Below are positions 1 through 11,349 of a stretch of DNA of 64,000 bases, in pieces. Source of the DNA: Dichetophora obliterata (lineage: Eukaryota; Arthropoda; Insecta; Diptera; Sciomyzidae); the NCBI GenBank assembly GCA_963920525.1, contig OY986438.1:125742920-125806919 (forward strand), in the 5' to 3' direction. A program made the position numbers and the translations under genes. The notes beneath the pieces were generated by a model, which saw nothing but the letters and a program-made list of their open reading frames with translations, did not search any database and was not told the DNA's origin. Numbering within the stretch: the first letter of the stretch is position 1; each line of letters starts with the position of its first letter.

Positions 1-155
1 AAATGAGGATTCATCTGAATGGGTCGACATAGAATTCGATGAAAAATTCTATTTTGAAGAATCCTCAACAGCTACCAGCTTCTTCTATCCCAGTGATTGA
101 GAGCATCGTATCTTGGATCGCAGATGGAATAGCTTTTACTGATATTAATTATTGA
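1..155 (+). pseudogene. 3' end of an unidentified transposon ORF, copy 1
   Basis: The window opens inside a reading frame that closely matches the C-terminal half of the minus-strand ORF at 3840-4052. Shared residues include NEDS-EWVDIE and DEKFYFEESST. After codon ~25 this copy drops out of frame, because an extra base follows the ESST codons and a stop comes early. It is therefore broken as well as cut by the window edge. I do not recognise the protein family. Two copies followed by homologous 3' flanks suggest the tail of a DNA-transposon ORF. A Pfam/HMM search of the intact copy would decide. Confidence 0.45.
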
Positions 156-420
156 TTTTTTTTCCAATTGTTCCTTTAATGTATCTGTCATAGTAGTCAC
201 TAATACTAGCGAAAATTGTCAGAGCTAGTCAAAATATATAATAATTCGAATGAATTAATTTCATATGTCACGTTACTTTATGGGGGGGGAGGGATTTTGA
301 AAAGCACTACGAAAAGTAACGCAGGGGGAGGTGGGGTAAAAAACCGGATAATCAGTAACATAGTTTATGGACGACCCCTAAATTTGGCAACTACCCATCG
401 CCGCTTGTGAGAAAAAAGCC
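1..420 (+). repeat. Terminal part of unknown DNA transposon, copy 1
   Basis: About 285 bp here is inverted relative to 3725-4010, so the two copies lie tail to tail about 3.4 kb apart. Beyond the ORF remnant the shared flank includes TTGTCAGAGCTAGTC and GTCACGTTACTTTATG. A G-rich stretch follows (283-336), then a GTTTATGGACGACCCC block at 364-379. The latter two recur in shuffled orientation at 4533-4640. Inference: ends of one DNA-transposon family present in several rearranged copies. Confidence 0.55.
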
Positions 421-464
421 AGTCTACGCTACTACCTTGTCAGTAATTGTGCCATGGGCGAAAC

Positions 465-560
465 GAAAGATGCATATAAATGCAGAGCGGCGCTCCAAAA
501 TAAAACAAAACAACATGAAAAAAACCATTTTTTATTTCTTTGATATGTATTGTCTTAACC
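465..560 (+). repeat. Direct repeat partner of 3500-3590
   Basis: GATGCATATAAATGCAGAG, the CGCTCCAAAA context and a T-rich stretch ending ATGTATTG recur in the same order and orientation at 3506-3580. This short direct repeat sits inside the larger inverted arrangement of 1-420 and 3725-4052. Confidence 0.6.
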
Positions 561-780
561 CATTTCCAACCGGTGTTTGATTAATCGAACGTTTAGTTTG
601 ACCATTTTCAATAATTTTTTAACTCTGAAGTTAAATGATATCAGGAAGATCGTTGATATCTTTGTATCATTGGCTATTTGAAAATAGTATTCACCATCAC
701 CACCCGTAAAATCAAATGATAAGGGGTGTGGTTGAAAAATACCTTGTCAATAGACCTTTCTTGTAAGTAATATTAAATAC

Positions 781-1147
781 TAGCTGAACCCGGTGTGCTT
801 CGCTACTCCCCTCATTATAAAATAAAATTAAAAGTATTTATATATTTCTCACGCCATCGAATTTTCGAAATAAGTCCACCCCAGCGCCACCTACCGTGTC
901 CATTTATACACAAATTATTTTCTTATGATCAAACAAACATACATTCTGAATTTCAGTTAAATTGGTCCATAAATTCAAATTTTCGATATAAGTCCACCCC
1001 AGCGCCACCTATCGGGTCCAAATACAGCCTATGTTACCCACCGTACCAAGATGAACATTACCTGAAAATTTCATCTAAATCGGCCCAGCCGTTTTGGAGT
1101 CCATACGTTACATACATACACACATCCTATTTTATATATATAGAAGA
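781..1147 (+). repeat. Short interspersed element with GCCGTTTTGGAG tail
   Basis: The element starts TAGCTGAACCCGGTGTGCTT. It ends with an AAATTTCATCTAAATCGG ... GCCGTTTTGGAGT ... TATATATA tail, a terminal pattern I know from short repeats in many arthropod genomes. A ~45 bp internal segment containing GTCCACCCCAGCGCCACCTA is duplicated (about 858-900 and 977-1017). No coding potential. The class is not certain; it could be a SINE-like or other non-autonomous element. Confidence 0.5.
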
Positions 1148-1165
1148 TAGAAGATGTATGAATAA

Positions 1166-1850
1166 CTAGCTTAAACCCGAGGCGTTGCTGCCTCGGCCCT
1201 GTTGCCAAACACGAATAAAATGTTATCAGTGAAACTGTATATGTAAATTGTGGTCGAATACTGAATTCCATGGCTAACTCAAAAGCTGTTGTATTTCTCA
1301 AATTAAGGTTCTATTGGAGATATCACGCCCCCTTGTCCAACGCCATAAAAAGTTATCAGTAAAACTGCACGTGTAAATTGATTTCCGAGGCTATGCGGCC
1401 TATAGCTCAAGAGCTATTCGATATCGCAAATTTGGGTTGTATGGGAGGTGCCACGCCCCTTTGTCCAACTCCCATAAAATGTTATCAGAGAATCGCCACG
1501 TGTAAATTGTGGTCGAATACCGAATTCCGAGGCTGTGCGGCCTATAAGTCCAAAGCTATTATACATCTCAAATTTGGGTTATATAGGAGGTGCCACTCCT
1601 CCTTGTTTAACGCCCATAAAATGTTATCAGCACGTGTAAATTGTGGTCGAATACCGAATTCCGAGGCTAAGCGGCTTATAACTCCAAAGATATTCGATAT
1701 CACAAATTTAAGTTTCATAGAAGGTGCCACGCCCACTGGGGGTACGAGGGTGAATACACTTTACGATCCAAAATTTCATGAAAATCGATCGAGCCGTTTC
1801 GGAGGAGTTCTGTAACAAACACCGTGACACGAGATTTTTATATATTAGAT
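1166..1850 (+). repeat. Second, related short element with tandem core
   Basis: The start (CTAGCTTAAACCCGAGG) and the tail (AAATTTCATGAAAATCGATC, GCCGTTTCGGAGGAGTT, TATATATTAGATTA) resemble those of the element at 781-1147, which lies immediately upstream in the same orientation. Its core is a tandem array (see 1217-1740). The open frames across it are by-products of the repeat. Confidence 0.5.
1217..1740 (+). repeat. ~130-142 bp tandem array, about four units
   Basis: The marker AAAATGTTATCAG (one variant) occurs near 1217, 1347, 1476 and 1618. Each unit also carries GTGTAAATTGTGGTCGAATA, a CCGAATTCCGAGGCT block and GGAGGTGCCACGCC. Units are diverged by substitutions and small deletions; unit 2 lacks the TGTGGTCGAATA part. 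This is a short internal satellite within a transposable element. Confidence 0.75.
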
Positions 1851-3499
1851 TAAAAAAAAGAAAGTAAGGATGAGGTCTTCTAGCCAAAAGACGGATATTT
1901 TTTGCAATAAAAAAATCAAGATCTTGCAACACATGGATGATACAGGTATGAGTCAAACTTAGTGTTCGATTTTCGTTCATGCTCATCTCATACCATAGAA
2001 TCCCATACAAATACGTTATGTCAAATTTTACCGGCAAACGACAACGTCTTATCCATTTCTATTGTGTTAACACGAAAAAAGAAATGGGATAAGCGGAAAC
2101 ATTCGATAAATTGAACATTTGCTTTTTTGACATAACGAAAAAATTAATGGGGTTTGAAATTTTTTGATGACGGATTTGAAATCAGGGGACTCTTATCAAA
2201 ATATTCAAAAATTTTTGCAGCGTGACAGAAAATGGGTTAACACAAAAGGGCGATGATGCCATATCGCATCACTAAGTCAGATGTTGCAAAACTAACCGTA
2301 TCACATAAAAATTGGTCAAAATCAAAATAAGGTAAAAATTAACACATGTGTGAAAAATTGCACCGAATTTAAGGCGTTAAGGAAACTGCCGAAGTTGCGG
2401 ACAACAGTGGCCTTTTAGTGAATATATAAATATGCGCGGGGGGAAAAATTCAGTACCATTTCCTCCCGTGTTTTACAACCGATTTAATTAATTTTAAATT
2501 AAATTAAAAAAAACGTTCAGAACATTTTTCGCTATCTCTTACGGATACCATACAGTAAGCATTTTCTTTATGTAACATATGTGAATATACATTGTGATGG
2601 TGCAATTTCTTACAAATAGAACCTTTATTTTAAAAAATTTCTGTTACTTTCACATTCAATTTATGGCGATATCTCGAGACTGTAGCATTTGTCAGTACAA
2701 CTTATTTTACAACGTATATGAAAATTTTTTGATAATAATTTTCACGAAAATTCCCGTTCTATGACATGGAAACTATTGCGATTTCTTGAAAACTTTAAAT
2801 GTTTTCAGTACAACACATTTCCTTGAAGCAATGCCATCACCTCAGAATGAGACAAAATCAATTTACATTTATGTTTTGATTTTGCAAGCAAATATCTCGG
2901 CCATTCTATAATCGATTTTCATCAAATTTTCTTTGTCTGAAAGTTTAATTATATGACTTCTGCGAAATAAGAAAAGATTCAACGTTACCTCATTAATTCA
3001 GTGTTTTATATTGTTTTCAAAAAAGCTATAAAAAATTCAATTTTCGTTAGAAAAATGAGACAAAAGTTGTTTATTTTTCATTTGTTTTTTATTTTCTTTT
3101 TCCACACTATTTCATATGACATGTCATTTATCAGCAAAAAGTGCTTTTATAAGGACTATTATATAAAATTGAAGGGAAAATTTAATGTTACCACTTTACA
3201 CCAAAATTACTGGGCCGGTTTTTATGAGACACATTTTAAAATATCATGTTTGTGCTAAAGATTTATTTAGGAGTATTTTTCTTTCTAAATTTTAGTAAGA
3301 ATTATATTTAACTAAAGTATTAAGTTCTTTAAGAAATCATTCCAGATGCCACGCTTTGCTTAGTCGATTTCTTTCCACGTTGTTGTGTTGCGAAAGTTTC
3401 AATTAACTACATGCCGCTCTCTTCTCTTTTCTTTTTACGCTCAGCTAGAACAGCGCAACAAAAAAAAACAGATGAACTCGAGGTTCGTGGCAATGCGAA
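1851..3499. other. AT-rich stretch without recognised gene
   Basis: Apart from the possible core promoter near 2423 I see no coding, RNA or terminal-repeat signal. GGGTTAACAC-like motifs occur near 2060 and 2232. The region lies between the two tail-to-tail transposon copies and may be part of that element. Confidence 0.4.
2423..2455 (+). promoter_or_regulatory. Possible TATA + initiator core promoter
   Basis: TATATAAATA begins at 2423 and an insect-type initiator, TTCAGTA, has its A at 2452. The spacing of about 29 bp is right for a Pol II promoter. The sequence between is unusually GC-rich (GCGCGGGGGG). No ORF of note follows. AT-rich DNA gives many chance TATA boxes, so this is only suggestive. 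Confidence 0.2.
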
Positions 3500-3724
3500 A
3501 AGTAAGATGCATATAAATGCAGAGTGGCACTCCAAAACAAAACAAAAGAAGACATTTTTTTATTTATTTGACATGTATTGAGATTGATAAAAAAACGTCC
3601 CTGGGCGCGGTCAACAATTGCCTGCTAGTTTTTTACATTATTTACACAGAAATAATAATTTCTAAGAAAACAAAATATAAACTATTTCAAACCTCTCCAC
3701 AGTTATCTATAGCATATAAAGTAA

Positions 3725-4052
3725 CGTGACATATGAAATTAATTCATTCGAATTATTATATATTTTGACTAGCTCTGACAATTTTCGCTAGTATTAGTGA
3801 CTAGTATGACTTATACATTAAAGGAACAATTGGAAAAAATCAGTAATTAACATCATCTGTAAAAGCTATTCCATCTGCGATCCAAGATTCGATGCTCTCA
3901 ATCACTGGGATAGAAGAAGGTGGTAGCTTTGTTGAGGATTCTTCAAAATAGAATTTTTCATCGGATTCTATGTCGACCCATTCAGGTGAATCCTCATTTC
4001 TAACGCAAAGAAATTCACCTGGTCTTTGACAGAGTACCCTTAAAGGCTGCAC
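3725..4052 (-). repeat. Terminal part of unknown DNA transposon, copy 2
   Basis: Reverse-complement counterpart of 1-285, including CATATGAAATTAATTC, the AGCTCTGACAATTTTCGC block and the whole remaining ORF. Identity is high enough to follow by eye, with scattered substitutions and a few indels. Together with copy 1 it forms a tail-to-tail pair. Confidence 0.6.
3840..4052 (-). pseudogene. 3' part of unidentified transposon ORF, copy 2
   Basis: A 70-codon open frame on the minus strand ends FTDDVNY-stop. Visible features are an acidic stretch (EWVDIESDEKFYFEE) and a conserved end (IESWIADGIAF) shared with the copy at 1-155. The first codons run into non-homologous sequence, so the true protein was probably longer. 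No catalytic motif, zinc finger or membrane segment is visible. Function unknown; the repeat context suggests the C-terminus of a transposase. Confidence 0.45.
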
Positions 4053-4532
4053 CCGAGCTGCACCAAGTTTTGTGTTTTTGTGTAAATGCTTTCTGAAAAT
4101 TGATTTATTTAAATAGTATTTTTTATTCCGAATTATTGTAAACGATATAATACAATCTTATGGCGATTCATAGAAGTTTTAAAAACGAAATACAAGCCGC
4201 AGGTAGGACACGACCTTGAACTGATTTCTTCTTTCTGAGAAGGACAGTACATGTCATACGGTATCTCCTTTGATCAAGAACATTCAGGCCTTAACATCAA
4301 AGCCTGTCGCAAAAGCAAAGACTCAAATTTTTCAGACGTGTGCTGAGATGGTGAAGGAATACCAAAAGGTTCCTGTGTCGAGGGAAAAGGTGGTGGAAGA
4401 AATCGTTTAAACAAAAGTTAACCATCGATTTAGACAATCAAACATAAACATGTAAGGTTAAAAATTTTTGAAATGATTGTGTTATTAATTAGAGGTTTTT
4501 CGTCGATTTTTTTAATTTTTGGTAACGTTACA

Positions 4533-4640
4533 ATATCTAAACACCTCCCCCCTACCGTTACTTATCGTAGTGCATTTCAAAACCCCTCCCTCCCCCTAAA
4601 TTGGTAACGTAGTTTATGGGCGACCCCTAAATAGGCGTAG
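4533..4640 (+). repeat. Shuffled copy of the 281-400 segment
   Basis: Positions 4545-4600 match the reverse complement of about 283-338 (CGTAGTGCATTTCAAAA, CCCTCCCTCCCCC). Positions 4605-4635 match 352-380 in direct orientation (GTAGTTTATGGGCGACCCC). The same two modules therefore occur in opposite relative orientation, which fits two ends of one element brought together by internal deletion. Confidence 0.5.
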
Positions 4641-5259
4641 GCAAACCCGTAAAGATCCGTTTTTCTCCCGAGTTTCTCAAGTGATTTTAGTAATTTTTTT
4701 TAAATGAATTAGAGTAGGGAGAAGGAGGGTACCAAATATTTTTTGTAGAAATTTACCTACACTCAAAAAAATTTGCTTCCCTTAAATTAAGAAACTGTGC
4801 CTTCAATTCATAGACATGGATTTTTTTTATATTCTATAGAGGTTTCTCCCTAATGTAGAGAATTTTTATATGATTTAACGACCTCACGTCTTGATGTCGT
4901 TGCAACGTTGCAAAACAGCTTCTTAGTTTTGAAGACAAGTTTTTACTTAAATATAAGAAATGAAGGTATGATTAAAGTTAAATTTCCAAAAAATGTATAC
5001 AAGCAGAAATCATTAAAAGAAAAAACTCTATTAATAGAAAGTCCGTTGGCAACTTTCTACAGCATGATTTCTTAAATTTGGAGAAATATAAGATACAATA
5101 CTTGGATATTTCATAGAAATACATGTCAGTTTTTTTTTTTGTACACAAGTGATTCATTATAAAGATGCTTTCTTATATTTCTAAAAACAATGCTTTAAAA
5201 TTACTTACAAAGCGAACGATTCTTAATGAAGCAAATTAAGCAACTATTGTTTAACAACT
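4641..5259. other. No recognised feature
   Basis: AT-rich DNA with homopolymer runs. I see no open frame above background, no terminal repeats and no RNA gene. Confidence 0.4.
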
Positions 5260-5263
5260 GTGA

Positions 5264-5322
5264 TGGTCGAATGGATAAGCTAACGCACTTACACTAACGC
5301 GGCCGAGGTTCAAGTCTCCGTA
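5264..5322 (+). repeat. tRNA-like fragment (SINE head)
   Basis: A box A-like GGTCGAATGGATAAGC is followed about 35 bp later by a box B-like GAGGTTCAAGTCTC. The spacing suits a tRNA-derived Pol III promoter. The acceptor stem cannot be paired convincingly, so this is probably a SINE head or tRNA pseudogene. Similar heads occur at 12756, 30112 and 37615-37780. Confidence 0.4.
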
Positions 5323-6194
5323 TAATGGTAATTTTTCAGTTTAATTTAATGTTAATAATAATAACAATAATAATGTTTGCAGTTTTTTATCAGTATAAAA
5401 ATCATAATTCTCACAGGATACTGTTTAAAATCTTAAAAAGTGTTTTTTTTTTGCAAAAATTCCAAAATTTTTCCAGGGATTCGATAAAAAATTTCTTATT
5501 TTCAAAGAAAATGTTTCTTTTAGTTATAGCCGATGATAAACAGACGGTAGAAAACCATACTTAAATGTAATAAGTATTCAACACAAATGCGCTAAGTTTC
5601 TTCAATTTAGCGAAATAGTTCGTAAATGATTGGATAATTTTCCTAAAATATTTCCTACTTCTGGTGTCAAGCTAACGAAAATATATACTTAATTTTTAGA
5701 AAATCGGCGATGGCGCTAAATGAAGCCCGATTTTCGAACGATTGGATGCTATTTCTCTAGATTTGCTGGAAATTTTTTTTGTTTTAGTGTACTTTCAACA
5801 GGTGAAATTATGTATTTCACGCATTTCGGATTCATTTACGTGTAGGGATTACGGACAAAAAGAAGAGGAAAAACGTTCGGCATTGTTTCATTAGGTTTGT
5901 TTTCCTTACATTGTTATATGAGTTCGCAAACGTTCTCCGATGACCATAAAAAGAAGAAACAAAAATTACTCTTTTTCTATGTTCAGTTTGCCGCTCACAT
6001 TGCGCTCTCTTCTGAGCGAGATAACTGGTGACTAATTCATTAGAAAAGTAAAAGATATGCCAAATTTTTATGAAAACGTATGTATTTTTCTATAATTTTG
6101 TATCGAATCAACCGAGAATGTATGTGAAAAGGTCGAATTTCGACCACAGCTGAACTCTAGTGTATTGAATTTCATTACGGTAGCTCTAAAATTA

Positions 6195-6410
6195 CGTCTG
6201 TTTTCGTTATCACAGACAGACACACAGATGGATAGACGGACAGACGGACAGATACACAGACGGACAGACGGAGAGACGGACAGACGGACAGACGGACAGA
6301 CGGACATGGCTTAATCTACTCAGGAGGTAATAACGATCAAGAAAATATATACTTTTCTATATCTGCCATGCCTCTTTATCGGCGTTACAGGCGGAGTAAC
6401 AAAGTTAATA
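6195..6410 (+). repeat. Dispersed repeat end with CAGACGGA array
   Basis: A CAGACGGA microsatellite of about 100 bp (6213-6305) leads into a segment with CATGGCTTAATCTACTCAGG, GATCAAGAAAATATATAC, ATCGGCGTTACAGGCGGAGT and ACAAAG. The same order is seen at 50640-50770. Part of the last module is inverted at 62150-62227. It marks one end of a dispersed fly repeat whose body elsewhere carries 150 bp units (38.2 and 50.1 kb). Confidence 0.65.
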
Positions 6411-8502
6411 TACAAATTAACCTTTTTTTTTTTTTTTTTTTTGGGTACACATATAAAAAGTGCAAGAGTTTTGAAATATGTCTTTATATAAATTGGCAAT
6501 GTCAAAGAAAACGGCATTTCTCTTTACCAGTGCAGAAACAAAAATGTCTTCATCTGCTCTGGCAGATGCTGTAATCACTTGCCTTATTAAAATGCTCAAA
6601 AATGTCCTCCATACCGACAACCTGTGGTTATATGTATATAAAAAAAAACAACATTTCTTCCTTTGACACAGTTCATCAAGAAAAATCAAGAAATTTTATC
6701 AAGCCGTTACTAAGTAATATGAATTTTACTAAAACAGTGGCCTATAACTAAATTCTTTGTAACTCATTGGAAAAAAACTTAAAAAAATAAAATTGAAATT
6801 TATTTTTTTTTCATATACACTTCAATAATATCCATTATATATATAAAAACTATGACTTCCTGTTTTAGGTGGCTAGATTCACGAATTTTCACTAATAGTT
6901 TAGTGTACACACTTGCAAAGGCGATTTTAAAATGACTAAAAGTTTGCAAAAATATACATGTTTTGGCTTTTAGTTTAAATTCTTTACCTTTCGAGGACTG
7001 ATTACGCTGATCGAATCTCCTATTCTTATTGCAGTTCGAGAGCTTTTGAAAGTGGTTGCAATGAATTAAAGTTCAGTTTTTAAACAGCAGAAGCCTCAAT
7101 CAAAATATCGATATTTTTCGTAAAGCGTGGTTTCAACTCATTGATAACAACATCCAAGCACTTTTTAAACAATAACAGTGAATCTTCTATGCGGACTATT
7201 GCCGGCCGTCACTGTCACTGTCGAGAATATGCGTGGAAAGTATTCATCAGTTTTAAAATTTGTTTACATCTTCAATTAGTGAATTTATAATAGGCATGGC
7301 AGCTCTATACGGCATGGCAGCTCTATTCAAAGTGCGCAAGGCACAGGGTATGTTCAACGTGGGAATAATATTTTCACTTCTAATGATAGAGTGCTCAAGA
7401 ATCGCTCAAATTTGTTGATAACACTGATGTCAAGATATCTGTGTTCATAAGCGATAACAGCTTAAGTCTGATTTCGAGGTTTCGAGAAATCTTGTCTTCA
7501 AGTATTCAATCGCCATATAAGTTATATGACAGGGTCTTTTGTTTATCTGTCATAACTTTGGCTAGGATCATGCTAGAAGCTCCAGATTTTGCGAGTTTAT
7601 AAAACTAAATGCGTGAAACACATCTACATCAACAACTCAGTTCTGTCTTAAGTGGACTTAAGCGAGATATATGTACCTAAGTATTCAAAGTTTTATGCAA
7701 GGAAATTTTCCAAATCGATTAAAGCATTCGCACAGAATATTTGAGCATGCTTAGCATGCTTCCACTGTACCCTAGGTACGGGGCTGTTCTGGTCCTTAAT
7801 GGTGCCGGTTACGAACAAAGGAATCTTTGCGTTTAAGTGAAGTCTATAAAGACTTGCGTTGAATTCGCAATGAGTAAGAAAAAACATTAAATTTAAATAA
7901 TCTATTAAGCTACTGAGGGAATAATAAATTTTCTTTTTAATATCGATTAATTTAAATGAAAAACACTCTCACATTTTTTTTTCTTACTCTCAAACATGCG
8001 CGAAAATGTTATTTTGTTTTGAAATGATCTATAACATATTTTACAAAAATTGTGCAAAATTTGTCCAATTCTTTTTAAAAAATTTTAAATTTTTGCTTTT
8101 ATTATTATATATTTTGTATTAAGTTTTTTGCATACCTTTGAAACCCAGGTGGTGCTTGCCGCCCAAAACTACACCTTGGTTACGAGTATGCATTATATAC
8201 AACATTTTATGTTTGAGTTTACTAAAATAATGCATATTGAACTAAGCCCTAAAAAGCACTTTAGTTAAAGTTAGTGTTTAGTTAAACAGACTATTAACTT
8301 CAACAGAAAAAACTTTTTCAAAAAACTAGGCCTCTCGAGTAACTCGAAACTCGTATCGAATAAGTTCAAAGACAGACTGTTAACTCGACTACTCGACTAA
8401 ACTCCAACTCACAACAACTAGCAAAGGCCTTAAAAAACGTAAAATTAACAGCATGCTTAGTATAAATTATTCAACACGATTCATTAAAAAAATTTATAAC
8501 TA
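6411..8502. other. AT-rich region, no recognised gene
   Basis: Contains a 21-T run at 6423-6442 and an immediate duplication of GGCATGGCAGCTCTAT near 7294 and 7311. Several short open frames on both strands at 6368-6689 overlap each other and match nothing I know. Confidence 0.4.
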
Positions 8503-8504
8503 TA

Positions 8505-9285
8505 CAGTGTACTCGCGATAACGTGAACTAGTTAAAACCAAGAGTGTTCACGTTATCGAATGCCAACATTTGGAGCAAACATAATCCTTTTTATCATCTT
8601 TTCGGCCTACTTATGCAATATGTTAAGATAAAAACTCACTTTACTGAAAAAACCAAAAAAAGGTTTATTAAAAAAGTGCAAATTAAAAATAAGAAAAAAA
8701 AACTCCATAAAAACAAAGAAACATCTTGGATATGCAATTCGAAAAATGCTGTTTTTTGTCCAATAACTTCATTACTGCTTGTTCTCTCAAGCCTCTAAGC
8801 ACATTCATGCCGCTTTGATCAACATTTTCATCTTCAGCCCATTCCAATGCATTAATAAATATGTCAATTGCTTAACTTGCTTGAGTTCTCTGAACAAATG
8901 CATCTATAATGCAATAATAACCGTCTGTTTCTTCCTCCTTTAAAATTAAGTACAGGGTTGATTATTGTACCCTTTAAGCAAATCTGAACACTCAAACAAC
9001 ACTCAGGAGTTAAGCTACGAAGCAAACAAACCGTGCATTCCATTAAATATTTGATCTCCGCATCTCATTTTTGTTTTAGTGCGATATGCGAAATATTATC
9101 TTCAGGATCCCCGTTATCCACAATACTCAGAATATTCTGCACTTGCTCTACATATTGAAAAACTGACTGCTCAAGTAATAGGGCTTTCTAACTTTGTTCA
9201 CGTTTTAGAGTAGTCAATGGAAAAAAATTGTTCACGTTAAGCGGTGTTTGCGCAATGCAGAGTTCACGTTATCGCGATTACACTG
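8505..9285 (-). mobile_element. Degenerate pogo/Tigger-like transposon
   Basis: Terminal inverted repeats CAGTGTACTCGCGATAACGT (left) and its complement with CAGTGTAATCGCG (right) start with the CAGT typical of the pogo/Tigger group. They are flanked by TA at 8503-8504 and 9286-9287. Extra copies of GTTCACGTTA lie inside both ends. The 781 bp body keeps only a corrupted piece of the transposase 3' region on the minus strand. This is an internally deleted, non-autonomous copy. Confidence 0.75.
8790..8960 (-). pseudogene. pogo/Tigger transposase C-terminal remnant
   Basis: Read on the minus strand, this stretch contains ALEWAEDENVDQSG followed by VLRGLREQAVMKLLDKK. That resembles the end of Tigger/pogo transposases, where a conserved ALEWLEEQ-type acidic helix precedes a basic tail. 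A stop codon interrupts the frame before the ALEW block. The DDE catalytic core and the CENP-B-like DNA-binding domain are absent. The TIR context at 8505-9285 supports the assignment; the protein match alone is short. Confidence 0.5.
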
Positions 9286-9410
9286 TAATTATAATTATAA
9301 AGATTTTCGAATAAGGAAACAAAATTGTTTGAATAAACTGTTTCAAAATCTGACTTAAATTAAATTTCTCCTGTCATTTCTGCTAACAACCTCATCAATA
9401 GTATAACCAT

Positions 9411-9719
9411 TAGGGCGGGTCAATTTGTATGGACGAATTTTTTGGAGGTCTGGCTCAGCGAAATTCGTAAAATACATGTAATTTCAAGACTTTTTCTCCA
9501 CTACAGCATATACAAATTCTGAAAAAAAGCTGTGCGGACTTTCGTAAATAGATTTTGTTCTCAATTATAAAATATGAATGTATGAATGTATGTGTATGAA
9601 TCTATTTACGAAAGTCCGCACAGCTTTTTTTCAGAATTTGTATATGCTGTAGTGGAGAAAAAGTCTTGAAATTACATGTATTTTACGAATTTCGCTGAGC
9701 CAGAATTTGACCCGCCCTA
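9411..9719. mobile_element. Fold-back MITE with 105 bp identical arms
   Basis: Ends are TAGGGCGGGTCAA (9411) and its complement (to 9719). A perfect 8 bp target duplication, ATAACCAT, flanks it at 9403-9410 and 9720-9727. The inner arms, 9450-9554 and 9599-9703, appear identical over 105 bp around a 44 bp loop. The left side has ~22 extra bases between terminus and arm. An 8 bp duplication fits hAT or P-type transposition. No coding capacity. Confidence 0.85.
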
Positions 9720-9734
9720 ATAACCATTGTTTTG

Positions 9735-11340
9735 AAGTAACCAAGTAGCTCTGTAACCAACCCCTAATTTTAAACAGCCACTTTATGCAGCCATTTTCCA
9801 CTTTTGTACGTGCAAAAAAGTTGGCTAACCTCTAATGAGGCGGCCACTGACAAAACTCATAACTGTCAATTTTCGCTAATGATCTACTTAAAATAAACAT
9901 GCATGGTTTATTTCCCGCTTGTATCTATAAATATTATTATCATAATTATTTCCTTTTTTATGCATTATTCTTTTGTCCCGGTTTGGCTTGTTGATGGCAT
10001 GAGAAAATCAACAGATGTCGCTGGTGCATAAATTAAAATTCAAGCGTATTCTGCTGCCCATTTATTTGCAAATATTGTCAGTAAAGTATAAAAAAATTAT
10101 AATGTTTTTTCTACACTACATTATTAAACATTATTTATAATTTCAAATGGAAAATTAATGTGAAAAATATTAAATTAAAATTTATGACCGTCTATTAATC
10201 AAAAACATTTTAATTAAAATCTGCAGCAAGAAAAAATTTAGCCTTAGGCACTTTTGAGGAATTTCAATTAAACAGTCGCCAACTTTAGGCGCAGACGTTC
10301 AGTCGCAGTCGCAGCGCGGTTAATAATTAGATTTATAGAATTAATAAGGTAGCTGTGCGCCCTGTGATGAGGTTGGTTCTAAGAACGAATAGCGGTAAAA
10401 GTTGTGTCAAGCGCAGATTTTTGGTTTGATTTTCAATGATTTTCGATGACAAACGAACGAAAGAAGATGAAGATTTATGAACTTCTCGAACCTAAAGTGT
10501 CTAATAAACATTACTTCAGAGTGTTAAAATTTTTCACTAACCAAGATACACTATAAATTAGGATAGTTAACTTGTTGTTTTTGTTTGTTGAAAACAACAT
10601 TAGCAACAGTTTGATTATTATTTTGACAAAGTTTTGCATATTTAGTCAGCTGCTTTTATAAATATTTATATAAACTGTTTCAACCATATATCGTTGCTAT
10701 TTTATAGAGAAGGAATTAAATCAAAAAAACACCACAAAAACATGGTGTGTCGATTAGTGCAGCAGCCGGAAACCAAAATTGTTTAGGTGGCAAACAATTG
10801 TGCAACATGTTAATTATATAAAGCTACAGACACATTGCAAGCACGCACGACACACAGCCACAAATAAAGTCAGTTACACAATGCATGTGTACCTGCATGT
10901 GTGTGTGTGTGTTGGTTTGCATTTTGTGAATTTAATTTGAAAATTGCATATAATTATAAAATAACATTTAATATTTAAGCAGCGACAACATCTCGACAAT
11001 ATTTTGGTCGTTGTTAAGCAAACGACTAGAACAAGGCTTGTGAACATGAACTTAACTAATTTAGGCACTGTTGCCACAAGCCCTAAAACAAGCATGCTGT
11101 GTGTAGAAAACAGCCAGAAAATGAGGACATACACGCAGACACAATCACACACGCAACAATACAGCTAAATAAGATATATAGCAAGAAATATATCTACAGC
11201 CAAAGAAAAAATATAGTTGACAAAGATATTGTTGTTGTTGTACCTTCTTCAAACTTACTTGCTCAAAATAGCTCACAACCTGAATCATATAAAAATTAAA
11301 AAATAGATCAAATTAATTATCACATTTAAAGATATTATTT
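9735..11340. other. Low-repeat region, possible regulatory DNA
   Basis: No transposon signature is visible for about 1.6 kb. There is a GC-richer patch with CAGTCGCAGTCGCAGCGCGG near 10300, a (GT)n run near 10898-10911 and a GTTGTTGTTGT run near 11230. Short open frames here are not convincing. This is one of the better candidates for host regulatory or noncoding-exon DNA. Confidence 0.3.
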
Positions 11341-11349
11341 ATTTTGAAA

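Noticed and set aside
5264..5322. Functional tRNA gene
   Set aside because: No acceptor stem; only the internal promoter boxes are tRNA-like.
6068..6307. 79-codon frame rich in SVCPSVRLS repeats
   Set aside because: Translation of the CAGACGGA microsatellite.
6423..6442. Poly-T run as a retroposon tail
   Set aside because: No retroposon body or target duplication could be found on either side.
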